64,000 bases of DNA from JAGOUU01 sp964609155. Its GTDB lineage: Bacteria; Pseudomonadota; Gammaproteobacteria; JAGOUU01. Location of the stretch: positions 1-64,000 of the forward strand of contig CAZSRF010000006.1 of NCBI GenBank assembly GCA_964609155.1, in the 5' to 3' direction. A model generated the notes under the pieces. That model saw nothing but the letters and a program-made list of their open reading frames with translations, was not told the DNA's origin and made no database searches. Shown here piece by piece: positions 34,260-43,466 of this stretch (position 1 is its first letter; every line of letters starts with the position of its first letter). The translations under genes and the position numbers were made by a program.

Positions 34260-35313
34260 AGTTCTTATTGTGGGCGCGTCTTGGCTGGGTGATATGGTTA
34301 TGTCGCAGTCTTTGTTTAAAATATTAAAAGCGCAAAATAAAATTATTCACGTTTTAGCTCCTAAATGGAATCATGAAGTATTAAATTGCATGCCAGAAAT
34401 CGACTTGGCTATTGAGATGCCGTTTGATCATGGGCAGGCTAAATTTTATCAACGCTACAAATTTGCAAAGTTATTACGACAAGAAAGATATAATGAAGCA
34501 ATAGTGTTGCCGAATTCTTTTAAGTCTGCTCTAATACCATATTGGGCAAATATTCCTATAAGAACAGGCTGGCTTGGAGAGTTTAGATATGGTGTGCTCA
34601 ATAATTATCAAAAGCTTGATAAAAATGCTTTGCCGTTGATGATACAAAGATTAACAGCCTTAGCATATTTTAATCAAGGAAAGAATTTTGATCAAAATAT
34701 TTTTGCTAAACAAGATATTCCAAATCCACAGTTAAAAACAAATCCTTCTTTTGTAACCAGCGTCTTTGATAGGTTTAGTATAGATACAACATCTAATATC
34801 AGTAATAAGATTTTAATATTAGCACCAGGAGCAGCTTTTGGTGAGGCCAAAAAGTGGCCTGAGGAATATTTTGCAAAGGTTGCCGTAGACAAAACTCAAT
34901 CAGGCTGGGATGTAGTATTATTAGGCTCTGTTAAAGATAGGATTAGTACAGATTATATTGAAAAAAAAGTAAATAATCCTAAAAAATGTAAAAATTTAGC
35001 TGGTCAATTACAATTGCCTGAGACTGTAGCTATAATATCAAAGGCTACTGTAATAGTAAGTAATGATTCGGGACTGTTACATGTAGCAGCTAGTTTAAAT
35101 ATTCCATTGATTGGTATTTATGGTTCAACGAGTCCAAATTTTACGCCACCGTTGATAGAAGATAAGAAAAAAATTATTTTATCAATAGATAAATCAGAAT
35201 TGCCTTGTAGGCCATGCTTTGAAAAAACATGTAGGTATGGGCATTTAAAATGTTTAAGAGACATTGAGCCGCAGCAAGTGATAGAATCCGTGGATAAATT
35301 ATGCGAATATTAA
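34252..35313 (+). CDS. waaF: ADP-heptose:LPS heptosyltransferase II
   Basis: The 353-residue GT9 glycosyltransferase begins VLIVGASWLGDMVMSQSLFK and contains PNSFKSALIPYWANIPIRTGW near 85-105, LAPGAAFGEAKKWP near 186-199 and VSNDSGLLHVAASLNIPLIGIYGSTSP near 266-292, including the conserved D-S-G nucleotide-sugar site. It adds the second heptose to the LPS inner core on the cytoplasmic face. It overlaps the HldE-like gene (8 bases) and waaC (13 bases), a tight operon. Confidence 0.93.
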   Translation: MFKVLIVGASWLGDMVMSQSLFKILKAQNKIIHVLAPKWNHEVLNCMPEIDLAIEMPFDHGQAKFYQRYKFAKLLRQERYNEAIVLPNSFKSALIPYWANIPIRTGWLGEFRYGVLNNYQKLDKNALPLMIQRLTALAYFNQGKNFDQNIFAKQDIPNPQLKTNPSFVTSVFDRFSIDTTSNISNKILILAPGAAFGEAKKWPEEYFAKVAVDKTQSGWDVVLLGSVKDRISTDYIEKKVNNPKKCKNLAGQLQLPETVAIISKATVIVSNDSGLLHVAASLNIPLIGIYGSTSPNFTPPLIEDKKKIILSIDKSELPCRPCFEKTCRYGHLKCLRDIEPQQVIESVDKLCEY

Positions 35314-36425
35314 TAGTAAAAATATCTTCGATGGGCGATGTTATCCATGCTTTGCCTGCAGTTACTGAGCTAAAAAATAATATTAAAAATATTATTATAG
35401 ACTGGGTAGTAGAAGAGGCTTTTGTAGATATCCCCTCAAGACATCCAGCTATAAACAAAGTTATTCCCATCGCCATGCGTAGATGGCGAAAGAGTATATT
35501 CAAAGAGAAACTCAGTGCTCAACATAATAAAGATATATCTGTTTGGCATGAGGTAAAAGCATTTTGGTACAATCTTAGAGAATATAAATATGACTATATT
35601 ATAGATGCCCAAGGGTTGCTAAAAAGTGCTATTATCACTAGAATGGCAAAATTAGATAATGCCTCAAGCAAATCGTATGTTTATGGACTAAATAGCCAGT
35701 CTTCCCGTGGTAAATATATTCAATGGTTGTATCATAAACGAGTCAATGTCCCAAAAAATGAACATGCGGTATTAAGGTTAAAAACACTTTTTGCCAACAT
35801 ATTTAATTACCGTTGTGATTCGGTTATTGACTATGGACTAACAGACTATGTCATTTCCGATAAGAATTCGAGAATATCGACAGATAAAAAACGGTATTTA
35901 GTTTTTTTACATTGCACTACTTGGGAAAGTAAAAAATGGCCAGTAAGCTTCTGGCAGGCGTTGATCACGAAAGCTATAAATCATGGTTTTGGTGTTAAAT
36001 TAAATTCTGGCAATCAAGAAGAGTTGCAACAAACTTATGCTATTACTAGCAAATTTTCTTTAGATTTTGGAGAGAATTTAGATGGTAAAAATTTAAATAA
36101 TAACAACGTAGAAGTTATGCAGCCACAAAGTATCAATAAGTTAATTAATACTATTGCTAATAGTAGTGGGGTGGTTTGTGTTGACACAGGCCTGGGGCAT
36201 CTAGCAGCTGCTCTTAGTGTTCCTGGCGTGGGAATTTATGGTGCATCTAGTGCAAAGCTTACGGCAATTTTGAGTGATAATTTTATTAACTTATCTTCAC
36301 GTTATAAGTGTTCGCCGTGTTTATTAAAAAACTGTAATTTACTAGACTATAATAAATTCCCGCCATGTTATGACGAATTAAATCCGGATCTAATTTGGAA
36401 AACATTAGAGACTCTAATAAATTAA
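35301..36425 (+). CDS. waaC: LPS heptosyltransferase I
   Basis: The 374-residue GT9 enzyme begins MRILIVKISSMGDVIHALPAVTEL and has IDWVVEEAFVDIP near 32-44, IIDAQGLLKSA near 96-106, LHCTTWESKKWP near 202-213 and CVDTGLGHLAAALSVPGVGIYG near 292-313. It transfers the first heptose onto Kdo2-lipid A. It is some 30-50 residues longer than many WaaC proteins, mostly in loops. Last gene of the heptose operon with the HldE-like gene and waaF. Confidence 0.92.
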   Translation: MRILIVKISSMGDVIHALPAVTELKNNIKNIIIDWVVEEAFVDIPSRHPAINKVIPIAMRRWRKSIFKEKLSAQHNKDISVWHEVKAFWYNLREYKYDYIIDAQGLLKSAIITRMAKLDNASSKSYVYGLNSQSSRGKYIQWLYHKRVNVPKNEHAVLRLKTLFANIFNYRCDSVIDYGLTDYVISDKNSRISTDKKRYLVFLHCTTWESKKWPVSFWQALITKAINHGFGVKLNSGNQEELQQTYAITSKFSLDFGENLDGKNLNNNNVEVMQPQSINKLINTIANSSGVVCVDTGLGHLAAALSVPGVGIYGASSAKLTAILSDNFINLSSRYKCSPCLLKNCNLLDYNKFPPCYDELNPDLIWKTLETLIN

Positions 36426-36451
36426 TTATTAATTAGCCATAGGGAAATAAT

Positions 36452-36739
36452 ATGTTTGTTATTAATATTCGATACATCCAATCATTAGAAGAAATAAATA
36501 AGCATCTAGAAGAACACAGAGCTTTTTTAGAGGTTGGTTATAAAAAAAATTATTTTATTACTTCTGGTCCAAAAAGTCCTCGTGATGGTGGGATAATTAT
36601 TTCCCAACTTACTGACCGTAAGCAATTAGAAGATTTTATTAAAGATGATCCATTTTTAGTGCATAATCTAGCAGTATATGAGATTACAGAATTTACGCCA
36701 GTAAAATATCATAAAGATTTTTCTATCTTTGTTGTTTGA
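36452..36739 (+). CDS. YciI-like protein
   Basis: The 95-residue protein matches the YCII-related fold: VINIRYIQSLEEINKHLEEHRAFL near 3-26 with the conserved His, FITSGPKSPRDGG near 35-47 and a D-P-F segment (KDDPFLVHNLAVYEI) near 64-78. Members are small dimeric proteins with a putative His-Asp site; enzymatic roles vary. It follows waaC by 26 bases with AGGGAAATA as a ribosome site and may be in the same transcript. Confidence 0.85.
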   Translation: MFVINIRYIQSLEEINKHLEEHRAFLEVGYKKNYFITSGPKSPRDGGIIISQLTDRKQLEDFIKDDPFLVHNLAVYEITEFTPVKYHKDFSIFVV

Positions 36740-36773
36740 TATATAGAAAAATAGTGATTCATGTGGTACGAAT

Positions 36774-38027
36774 ATGTTTCAAGAAATAAGTAGTGGCGTG
36801 GTGGGCGAAGGAATGCCTGTTGCAATGCAGATTGATGCACGTTTACGTGCGCGATCACGTAGAGATACAGCTGCTTCCCCTGAAGTAGGTGTTACTAGGT
36901 TTGAAGAATTACCTTTAAGTGGAGTCTTGAAACAAGAATCGTGGGAAGAGCTTCTGCCAGCAAAAGATGTTTTTTCTAAATATTTAAAAGAATTATTACG
37001 GAATCCAGCATATGATAACAATAAAAAGCTATATTTATATTATTGCCTTGGATCTGTGTTTTTCTTTTTAGCTGCAACATGTGTGTATATTCGTTTTTTT
37101 TGGACTGAAGGTGATAGCACACTAAGACAAAAAGAGTTTACTGCAGAATCTATACGTGTTTTCGGAGGTGGGTTGGCATATATAGCTTCTTTAACAACAA
37201 CACTGTCATCAGCTTATTATAATCTTAAAACTTTATTTGCGTTGAATAGAAGTATTAAAAAAAAACAAGAATCATTAATCAATGAATATGATAATTTTAG
37301 ACAGAAAGTTATTAATGAACATAATATCAAGGTGATATTTTTTTCTCTTGCAGAGGTTGTATATGAGTTGACCATTTTTCCTGTTGGTTGTGTTGTGCAT
37401 TATGAAAAATATGCGGAATTATGTGCATCAGCAAAAGAATTATTAAAAAATGTTAAAAGTGAGGTAGATGTTCCGTCTTTATATTTACATGGTGATCTTA
37501 GGTATATTGTTTTTGCAAATAGGCTGGCTATAATAAGAGATTTAAAAAAAGTTTTATTAGGGCCAAAATTTAAAAAAAATACTGATGAAATCATTAAGTT
37601 TATCATTGAGGGCGTGTTAAAGTTGAAGTTTTATGCGGTAAACCGTGAGCAATCAATTAAATTTAGAGATGATTTCATGGAAAGGGTAAAGAAAGATTTT
37701 GATACTCAATGTTTTGTGCTAGATGCTATTGGTGAAATTGCGATACTACGTAGACAAACGCAAAGATCACACCTTTTTACTTCTACAAAAAAAATTACTG
37801 AAGAACGTGCTCATCCCTCTATACTTGAAGCTCTAAGAGAGTATTGGGCAGATCCAGAAACAGCCACCCATGGCGATTATCCTTCTGACATTGTTATCAA
37901 AGATCTTAGTGAGTTTATCCTTATTACATTAAAAGAAAAACATTGGAGTAGTATGTTCGAGCCTAGTTTTTCTGTCCCTATAGCCATGCCTTCTCCTTTG
38001 TGCAGTATGGGATGTCTCATGCCATGA
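36774..38027 (+). CDS. Hypothetical protein with a central membrane hairpin
   Basis: The 417-residue protein has no signal peptide. Two hydrophobic segments at about 87-110 and 129-150 form a probable hairpin, followed by a long helical, Lys/Glu-rich region (160-345) that could be coiled coil, and a C-terminal tail. The layout (polar N-terminus, hairpin, coiled coil) resembles that of many membrane-targeted intracellular-bacterial effectors, but I see no family match. It has no obvious ribosome site. It stands between the YciI-like gene and msrBA. Confidence 0.65.
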   Translation: MFQEISSGVVGEGMPVAMQIDARLRARSRRDTAASPEVGVTRFEELPLSGVLKQESWEELLPAKDVFSKYLKELLRNPAYDNNKKLYLYYCLGSVFFFLAATCVYIRFFWTEGDSTLRQKEFTAESIRVFGGGLAYIASLTTTLSSAYYNLKTLFALNRSIKKKQESLINEYDNFRQKVINEHNIKVIFFSLAEVVYELTIFPVGCVVHYEKYAELCASAKELLKNVKSEVDVPSLYLHGDLRYIVFANRLAIIRDLKKVLLGPKFKKNTDEIIKFIIEGVLKLKFYAVNREQSIKFRDDFMERVKKDFDTQCFVLDAIGEIAILRRQTQRSHLFTSTKKITEERAHPSILEALREYWADPETATHGDYPSDIVIKDLSEFILITLKEKHWSSMFEPSFSVPIAMPSPLCSMGCLMP

Positions 38028-38068
38028 GGTTTAAATTATAGCTCGGTAATTGGACATAAAATATCAAA

Positions 38069-38941
38069 TTAATCAAAAATTTTTTTGCGAATATGGCAAT
38101 AAGGTTGCTTATTATTTTTTAAGTAATATTCTTGGTGATAATCCTCAGCTGGCCAAAAAGCATATGCAGGCTCTAAAATTGTAGCAACTTTATAATTTTT
38201 ATCAGCAAGAAGTTTGATAATCTCTGCGGCTTTATTCTTTTGTTCTTCGTTATAATAAAATATTTTACTTAAATATTGATAACCTATATCAGGTCCTTGG
38301 CCATTAATTTGCTCAAAATTATGGATCTCAAAAAATAATTTAATTATGGCTTCATAATTTATAATATTTGGATCATATATAATACGTAAAGCTTCTACAT
38401 GTTTTGTCTTTCCACTACAAATAAGATCATAATTAGGATGGTCGATACTGTTATCACCAGTGTAACCAACTTCTGTAAAAAGGACACCAGATTGTTTTTG
38501 AAATAAATATTCTACACCCCAAAAGCACCCTGCAGCGATAATAGCTTCTTCAGTGTCTAATACAGTTGTATTATTTGCTATAAAGTCCACAGATAAAGAA
38601 TTAACACAATATCTTGTATTTTTAGAAGTATGAAATTCTCCATGAAAGATATGTCCCAAATGGCCATTGCATCGATTGCATACAATTTCAGTTCTTCGAC
38701 CGTCTGTATCTAAAGTTTTTTTTACATTTTGGTTTATTTCATCCTCAAAACTTGGCCAGCCGCAGCTTGAGGTAAATTTATTATCTGATTGGAATAAAGC
38801 AAGACCGCATAATCGGCATATATAAGTTCCTAAAATATCTTTAGAATAATTTGTGTACTTACCAGTATTAGGACGCTCGGTCGCTTTGTTGATTAAGACA
38901 TTAAAGACTTCTTTGGGTAATGATTTAGTTTTTAGAAGCAT
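38069..38941 (-). CDS. msrBA: Bifunctional peptide methionine sulfoxide reductase, MsrB-MsrA order
   Basis: Residues 1-122 are MsrB with zinc cysteine pairs CRLCG and CNRCNGHLGHIF and the catalytic RYCVNSLSVDF. Residues 128-290 are MsrA with catalytic GCFWG near 138-142, GYTGD, EQINGQGPD and the C-terminal recycling Cys in QPYCHI. The fusion repairs both sulfoxide stereoisomers. No signal peptide is seen, so it acts in the cytoplasm unless the start is wrong. It overlaps the SDR gene by 17 bases and ends a five-gene operon with cytochrome c maturation genes. Confidence 0.94.
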   Translation of the reverse strand: MLLKTKSLPKEVFNVLINKATERPNTGKYTNYSKDILGTYICRLCGLALFQSDNKFTSSCGWPSFEDEINQNVKKTLDTDGRRTEIVCNRCNGHLGHIFHGEFHTSKNTRYCVNSLSVDFIANNTTVLDTEEAIIAAGCFWGVEYLFQKQSGVLFTEVGYTGDNSIDHPNYDLICSGKTKHVEALRIIYDPNIINYEAIIKLFFEIHNFEQINGQGPDIGYQYLSKIFYYNEEQKNKAAEIIKLLADKNYKVATILEPAYAFWPAEDYHQEYYLKNNKQPYCHIRKKIFD

Positions 38942-39692
38942 AATTAAGCCCTACTTGCTCTAAAGGATAAATAACCATCTCTGAAATATTAACATGATTA
39001 GGACGAGTAGCAGCAAAGACAATGGTATCTGCAATATCTTCAGCTTGTAAAGGGGTGAATTTAGAGTAAAAGTCGTCTGAGCGTTTTTTGTCGCCATTCC
39101 ATCTAACTTCACTGAATTCAGTATGTACAGCACCAGGTGCTATTTCTGTTACTCGAATGTTTTTCCCCAAAGTATCATGTCTAATAGACTCAGAGATAGC
39201 TTTAACAGCATGTTTAGTAGCACAATAGACATTACCAGTTGCATAAATATTTCTACCAGCTATAGATCCTATATTAATAATATGACCTTTCTTTCGTTCA
39301 ATCATCCCGGGTAATATACTATGAGTCAGATATAATAGACCTTTGATATTAGTATCTATCATAGTTTCCCAGTTATCTAAGTTTCCATCTTGGATCAAGT
39401 CAGAGGATAATGCTAGACCTGCGTTATTAACCAAGATGTCAATGCTCTTAAAGCTAGCAGGTAGATTGTTTATAGCATTTATGACACCATTTTTATCTCT
39501 AACATCTAAAGGAAGAATAAATGTAGAAATATTATACTTCTTAATTAAGCTTTCACTAAGCGCTTGTATTTTTTCAACACGTCTTGCTGCTAAAATTAAA
39601 TTTGCACCAAGCTCCGCAAATCGTTCAGCTGCAGCATAACCTATGCCACTTGAAGCACCAGTTATGAGAATAATATTTTGTTTTAATTCCAT
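38925..39692 (-). CDS. Short-chain dehydrogenase/reductase (YdfG-like)
   Basis: The 255-residue NAD(P)-dependent enzyme has the classical SDR cofactor motif TGASSGIG near 10-17, NNAGLA near 88-93, catalytic Ser in NIGSIAGR near 139-146 and YCATK near 155-159 (Tyr and Lys). The C-terminal NHVNISEMVIYPLEQ resembles YdfG serine/3-hydroxy acid dehydrogenases. Substrate uncertain. It overlaps tlpA-like and msrBA genes at both ends and so is part of the cytochrome c operon transcript. Confidence 0.88.
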   Translation of the reverse strand: MELKQNIILITGASSGIGYAAAERFAELGANLILAARRVEKIQALSESLIKKYNISTFILPLDVRDKNGVINAINNLPASFKSIDILVNNAGLALSSDLIQDGNLDNWETMIDTNIKGLLYLTHSILPGMIERKKGHIINIGSIAGRNIYATGNVYCATKHAVKAISESIRHDTLGKNIRVTEIAPGAVHTEFSEVRWNGDKKRSDDFYSKFTPLQAEDIADTIVFAATRPNHVNISEMVIYPLEQVGLNYASKN

Positions 39693-40204
39693 GAGTGGGT
39701 TCCAATTATTTTTCTTTCAATAATAAAGTTATTATTTACAATATAAGTCTCTGGCACCATGTTGGTGTTAAATAATTCTGAAGATAATGATTTATTTTGA
39801 TCCCAAATGAATATTAAATTATCAATCTTGTTTTTTGATGTTTTTGCTATAAAATTGTTTAAATCTTGAGCATCATCATCTATTGATATAGCTAAAATAG
39901 TTTGTGAAGGGTTATTTTTTGCAAACTTAATAATATGATTAAATTCTTTTTTACAAACCCCGCACCAAGTAGCCCAAAAGTGAACATAAATTTTATCGGC
40001 TTGCAGATCATATAAATTACGACCGCGTTGGCCTTCAAAGACATCATAAGTAAAATTAGGAATTTTGGTTGTAGATTCATTACTTATGGATTGACTATTT
40101 GCCTTTGCATGAGCATTTCCTGTGGGTAGTATTACATGCTCTTGATATATAATTAACCCTAATATTAATAGGGTGCTCAATAAAATTAAAAGTTTTGCTT
40201 TCAT
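39683..40204 (-). CDS. TlpA/ResA-like thiol-disulfide oxidoreductase
   Basis: The 173-residue protein has an N-terminal signal anchor (residues 3-20) and a periplasmic thioredoxin fold with FWATWCGVCKKEF near 72-84 (WCxxC) and VPETYIV with the cis-Pro near 151. It resembles ResA/TlpA/CcmG proteins that reduce the apocytochrome CxxCH cysteines. The operon position directly after resB and ccsA supports that role. It overlaps ccsA by four bases. Confidence 0.88.
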   Translation of the reverse strand: MKAKLLILLSTLLILGLIIYQEHVILPTGNAHAKANSQSISNESTTKIPNFTYDVFEGQRGRNLYDLQADKIYVHFWATWCGVCKKEFNHIIKFAKNNPSQTILAISIDDDAQDLNNFIAKTSKNKIDNLIFIWDQNKSLSSELFNTNMVPETYIVNNNFIIERKIIGTHSWN

Positions 40205-42174
40205 GAATATAATTTAAGTTTCTTTTTATTAATATATGCTAATCCTAGTACTAAGAATAGCTCAAAAATGATGAATAAGATTAAGTTTGTTGCTATATTT
40301 TCTGTAAAGCCATACGAATGTAATCCTGTGCTAAGTAAATTTACTCCAAACCATGCAATAGCTACAATAATACTGGTTAAAGCAGCAAATGCAACAAATA
40401 CAGTATCTCGTAAATGACCAGAAATTCTGCCATGCAATAATGTTATAAGCCATAAGCAAATAAGTAAAGCCCCATTTTCTTTTGGATCCCAGCCCCAAAA
40501 CCGGCCCCATGATTGATCAGCCCATATACCACCTAGAATAGTACCAAGTAAAGTAAAAAAGAGGGAGAGCAATCCAAAAGCTAGAATATATTTTAATAAT
40601 ACTTTTAGTTTTTTTGTATTATTGACAACAATTTCAGTTGTGAGGCAAGTATAAAATAAATAGCTATGTGCAAGAGCAGATAAAATAAGACAGCAGGCGT
40701 ACCCAATGGTTATTGCAATTACATGGGTTCCAAGCCAAAAATTATTATTTAATACTGCTATGAGAATGCCTAAGCTATCGCCAGAGGCAGCGTAGCTACC
40801 AGCAATAAATTGTAAAATACAGCAAATACTGCTGCCTAATAAAACACCTATTTTATCTTTTCTGTAGATCTCAATAAATTGCGCTAATAAGGCTGTAATA
40901 AAACTGACAAACAAGATGGATTCATAAAGATTAGCAACCGGTGGTCTTTGCAGAATAAATACTCGCATAACGAGACCAATCAGATGAAATAGTAGTGCAG
41001 TAAAAAAACTGATGGTACAAACATAATGGAGTGTTTTTATTTTTAATTTATTCTGAGATGGATTCAATAATAAACAGACAGAAGTAACTAAAGCTAAAAA
41101 ATAGAAAAAAGCAGATTTATTAAATAATTTATATTTATTATATAAATACTCGGTATACAAAATATTTTGTTGTTTATAAGAATCAATCTTTTCTGATGTG
41201 ACGGAGCTTGAGATAAGCTGTAATGCTTTTTTTTCTAGTTTATTGCTGTTATTTAGCATCTGTTCGTAATCTTTATCATAAAAATTAAAGACAATGTTCT
41301 GTATTAAACTAAGATAAATGGCTGTATCTGGGGTGCCTTTGCCAGAAGCAATGATTTCCCACGGAGCAATCCAGTCTGTGTTTTTTTCTAATTGGCTAGG
41401 GATAAGTTTTAAACTCGTATTAATGCGATCAGACTCTGTTTCTTTAATTATTTTAGCTGTTTTTAATAATACTTGAGCGTTATTAGAATTATTGAGATTA
41501 TTAGAATTGTAAATAGCTACTACATTTTGAGCAATAATATGTTTAAATGGCAATAACTCATAGTAACTTATGTGATCTGTTTTAATATTATTGTTAGGCA
41601 GTATAGTATTGAGATCAACATGATTAGCCTGGGGTAAAAATAAACTCCATGAACGGCTAATATCAAAATAAGTCACAATATTTTTATATAAAGTTACCAG
41701 TTGCTCTTCAGCAAGTGTGAGACTATTAATAGGTGCATTTTGTAGTTGTGTAATAAGATTGATATTTTTTTTTATGCCAGGGATAATATCTTTAAAACTA
41801 TAATAAGGCCTTGGTTGAGAAGATAGTTCTAATATTTGCTGAACTTCTGGATTATGGATATAAAAAATTTTATTACGGTAATCCTTTTTCGGATCAAGCA
41901 ATAATTCTATTAACCAATATCCTGCTGATTGATCATTAATAGATTCTTTGTTAGAAATAGACTTGAGCAAAACTCTAGCATAACTATCAAGAGGCTTTAT
42001 TCTGCCTTCATGAAGGACAGGTAAGATCTCTAGAGAATGATAGCTCTCTATTTTTAGTTCATTACTAGTAAGATTAGTGGTATGAGAGTAATTGGTAAAG
42101 AAATACCCTAAAATGAAGATGATTGATAGCAGTAATATGATGCTAGGTTTAAGTCTTTTTTTAATGTATCTCAT
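40201..42174 (-). CDS. ccsA: System II cytochrome c biogenesis protein CcsA with long N-terminal domain
   Basis: The 657-residue protein has an N-terminal anchor (12-29), a periplasmic region to about 350 (beginning LEILPVLHEGRIKPLDSYARVLL) and then about eight membrane segments. The tryptophan-rich haem-handling motif WGRFWGWDPKENGALL lies near 555-570. With ResB it forms the haem export and attachment synthase. The long periplasmic region is typical of extended CcsA proteins known from several phyla and is not the ResB part, which is encoded separately. Two bases separate it from resB. Confidence 0.92.
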   Translation of the reverse strand: MRYIKKRLKPSIILLLSIIFILGYFFTNYSHTTNLTSNELKIESYHSLEILPVLHEGRIKPLDSYARVLLKSISNKESINDQSAGYWLIELLLDPKKDYRNKIFYIHNPEVQQILELSSQPRPYYSFKDIIPGIKKNINLITQLQNAPINSLTLAEEQLVTLYKNIVTYFDISRSWSLFLPQANHVDLNTILPNNNIKTDHISYYELLPFKHIIAQNVVAIYNSNNLNNSNNAQVLLKTAKIIKETESDRINTSLKLIPSQLEKNTDWIAPWEIIASGKGTPDTAIYLSLIQNIVFNFYDKDYEQMLNNSNKLEKKALQLISSSVTSEKIDSYKQQNILYTEYLYNKYKLFNKSAFFYFLALVTSVCLLLNPSQNKLKIKTLHYVCTISFFTALLFHLIGLVMRVFILQRPPVANLYESILFVSFITALLAQFIEIYRKDKIGVLLGSSICCILQFIAGSYAASGDSLGILIAVLNNNFWLGTHVIAITIGYACCLILSALAHSYLFYTCLTTEIVVNNTKKLKVLLKYILAFGLLSLFFTLLGTILGGIWADQSWGRFWGWDPKENGALLICLWLITLLHGRISGHLRDTVFVAFAALTSIIVAIAWFGVNLLSTGLHSYGFTENIATNLILFIIFELFLVLGLAYINKKKLKLYS

Positions 42175-42176
42175 AA

Positions 42177-43322
42177 TTAAGAATTGTTGGTCTTAAATAA
42201 TTTGGGGAATTTTTGCGCTAAATGAATTAAGATACCAAAGCATAAAATTATACTGGCAATGTAGGGAAAGTTTTGTCCAATGTTATAAACAGCAGCTAAG
42301 ACAGTAGTATATTTTTCACCTTCTTGATAAAAACTTGCTTGATAAAAAGTATAACCTTTATAGCGTAGCGGTTGGTTCATGCTAATGACTCCGTGCCAAT
42401 CAATAGTGTTATCATTTAATGTTACATCCGAAGAATATTCACGGGCAATTTCCGTCCCTGGGTGAAGTTCTTGACTGAATTTATTCAAAGTAATACTAAA
42501 TGGTAGAACTGTTCTCTTGAATCGTAATTCAAAAGAATATGTTTTATTGTCTATCTGGATGGTATATGGGTTCTTGTTGTCTGTTGTAGAGCCTGATATG
42601 AAAGGTGTTAAATAGGCATAATATGTAGTGATAGCTTTATTATTTAGGCTAAATTGTAACTTTAATGCTATAGCTGGCGTTGCTTGTTCATTATCTTTAG
42701 GTTTTGCTAATCGTAAAAGCTCTTTTTGGTTTATTCTGCAATGCTTGCAATAGTCTAATACTGTTATTGATAAATTAGGTATATCAGCAATATTTTTAAT
42801 ACTTTTTGGTGCTAGGATGTCATTTTGGGATAATATATTAACCTTAGGGTCTTTTATATTTGATAAATCAGTTATTACTAACTCAGTTTCATGGTAATCA
42901 TTAAAATAGTTTACGGTTGAATTCTCAGTGATATCCATATAACCTTCCTGGCTAAAATGGGCAGTCAAAAAACCACCTAATAATAACAATAAACCACTAA
43001 TATGAGTTACTAATGTTCCGAGTTTTTTAATTTGCCAGTTATCAGCACTTAATTTACATAATAAATTTAAAAAAATGGCAGTCAGAGTAGTATAGGCACC
43101 TGGTAAGGGTAGAAGCCCGAAAACCCAGAAGAAGTACACAGAGAAATAATTTTGCTGGGCGTAGTATAATCCTTGCTGCTGTTCGGCAATAGTACCACTG
43201 GCCAGTAAAATCATTAACCATATGACTAAATAAAAAAATACATCACTGCGGGCACAAAGGGTTAGAATTTTTTTAAGCTTAGGAATTCTTAAAAAATTAA
43301 ACAACTTAAACAACATTGACAA
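42177..43322 (-). CDS. resB: System II cytochrome c biogenesis protein ResB/Ccs1
   Basis: The 381-residue membrane protein has the ResB layout: three N-terminal membrane segments (about 29-45, 59-88 and 102-122), a periplasmic beta-rich domain (GYMDITENSTVNYF, LRYKGYTFYQASFY near 325-338) and a final membrane segment near 348-366. It is the partner of CcsA in attaching haem to apocytochromes. It begins the operon resB-ccsA-tlpA-SDR-msrBA, in which all junctions overlap or abut. Confidence 0.9.
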   Translation of the reverse strand: MSMLFKLFNFLRIPKLKKILTLCARSDVFFYLVIWLMILLASGTIAEQQQGLYYAQQNYFSVYFFWVFGLLPLPGAYTTLTAIFLNLLCKLSADNWQIKKLGTLVTHISGLLLLLGGFLTAHFSQEGYMDITENSTVNYFNDYHETELVITDLSNIKDPKVNILSQNDILAPKSIKNIADIPNLSITVLDYCKHCRINQKELLRLAKPKDNEQATPAIALKLQFSLNNKAITTYYAYLTPFISGSTTDNKNPYTIQIDNKTYSFELRFKRTVLPFSITLNKFSQELHPGTEIAREYSSDVTLNDNTIDWHGVISMNQPLRYKGYTFYQASFYQEGEKYTTVLAAVYNIGQNFPYIASIILCFGILIHLAQKFPKLFKTNNS

Positions 43323-43466
43323 GAGTATGATATATTACAACTAGCTACTAAAAAGCTATCTTACCATATTAGTTAGACTATATATAGATAGGGGCTAAGC
43401 TAATATATTAAATACCTTAGTTAAGATATAATAATATGTTTCTTTGTAGTCTTTAGGGTTTAATTA

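Noticed and set aside
38069..38941. Frameshifted fusion of msrA and msrB
   Set aside because: MsrB-MsrA fusions are well known and the frame is continuous with all catalytic residues.
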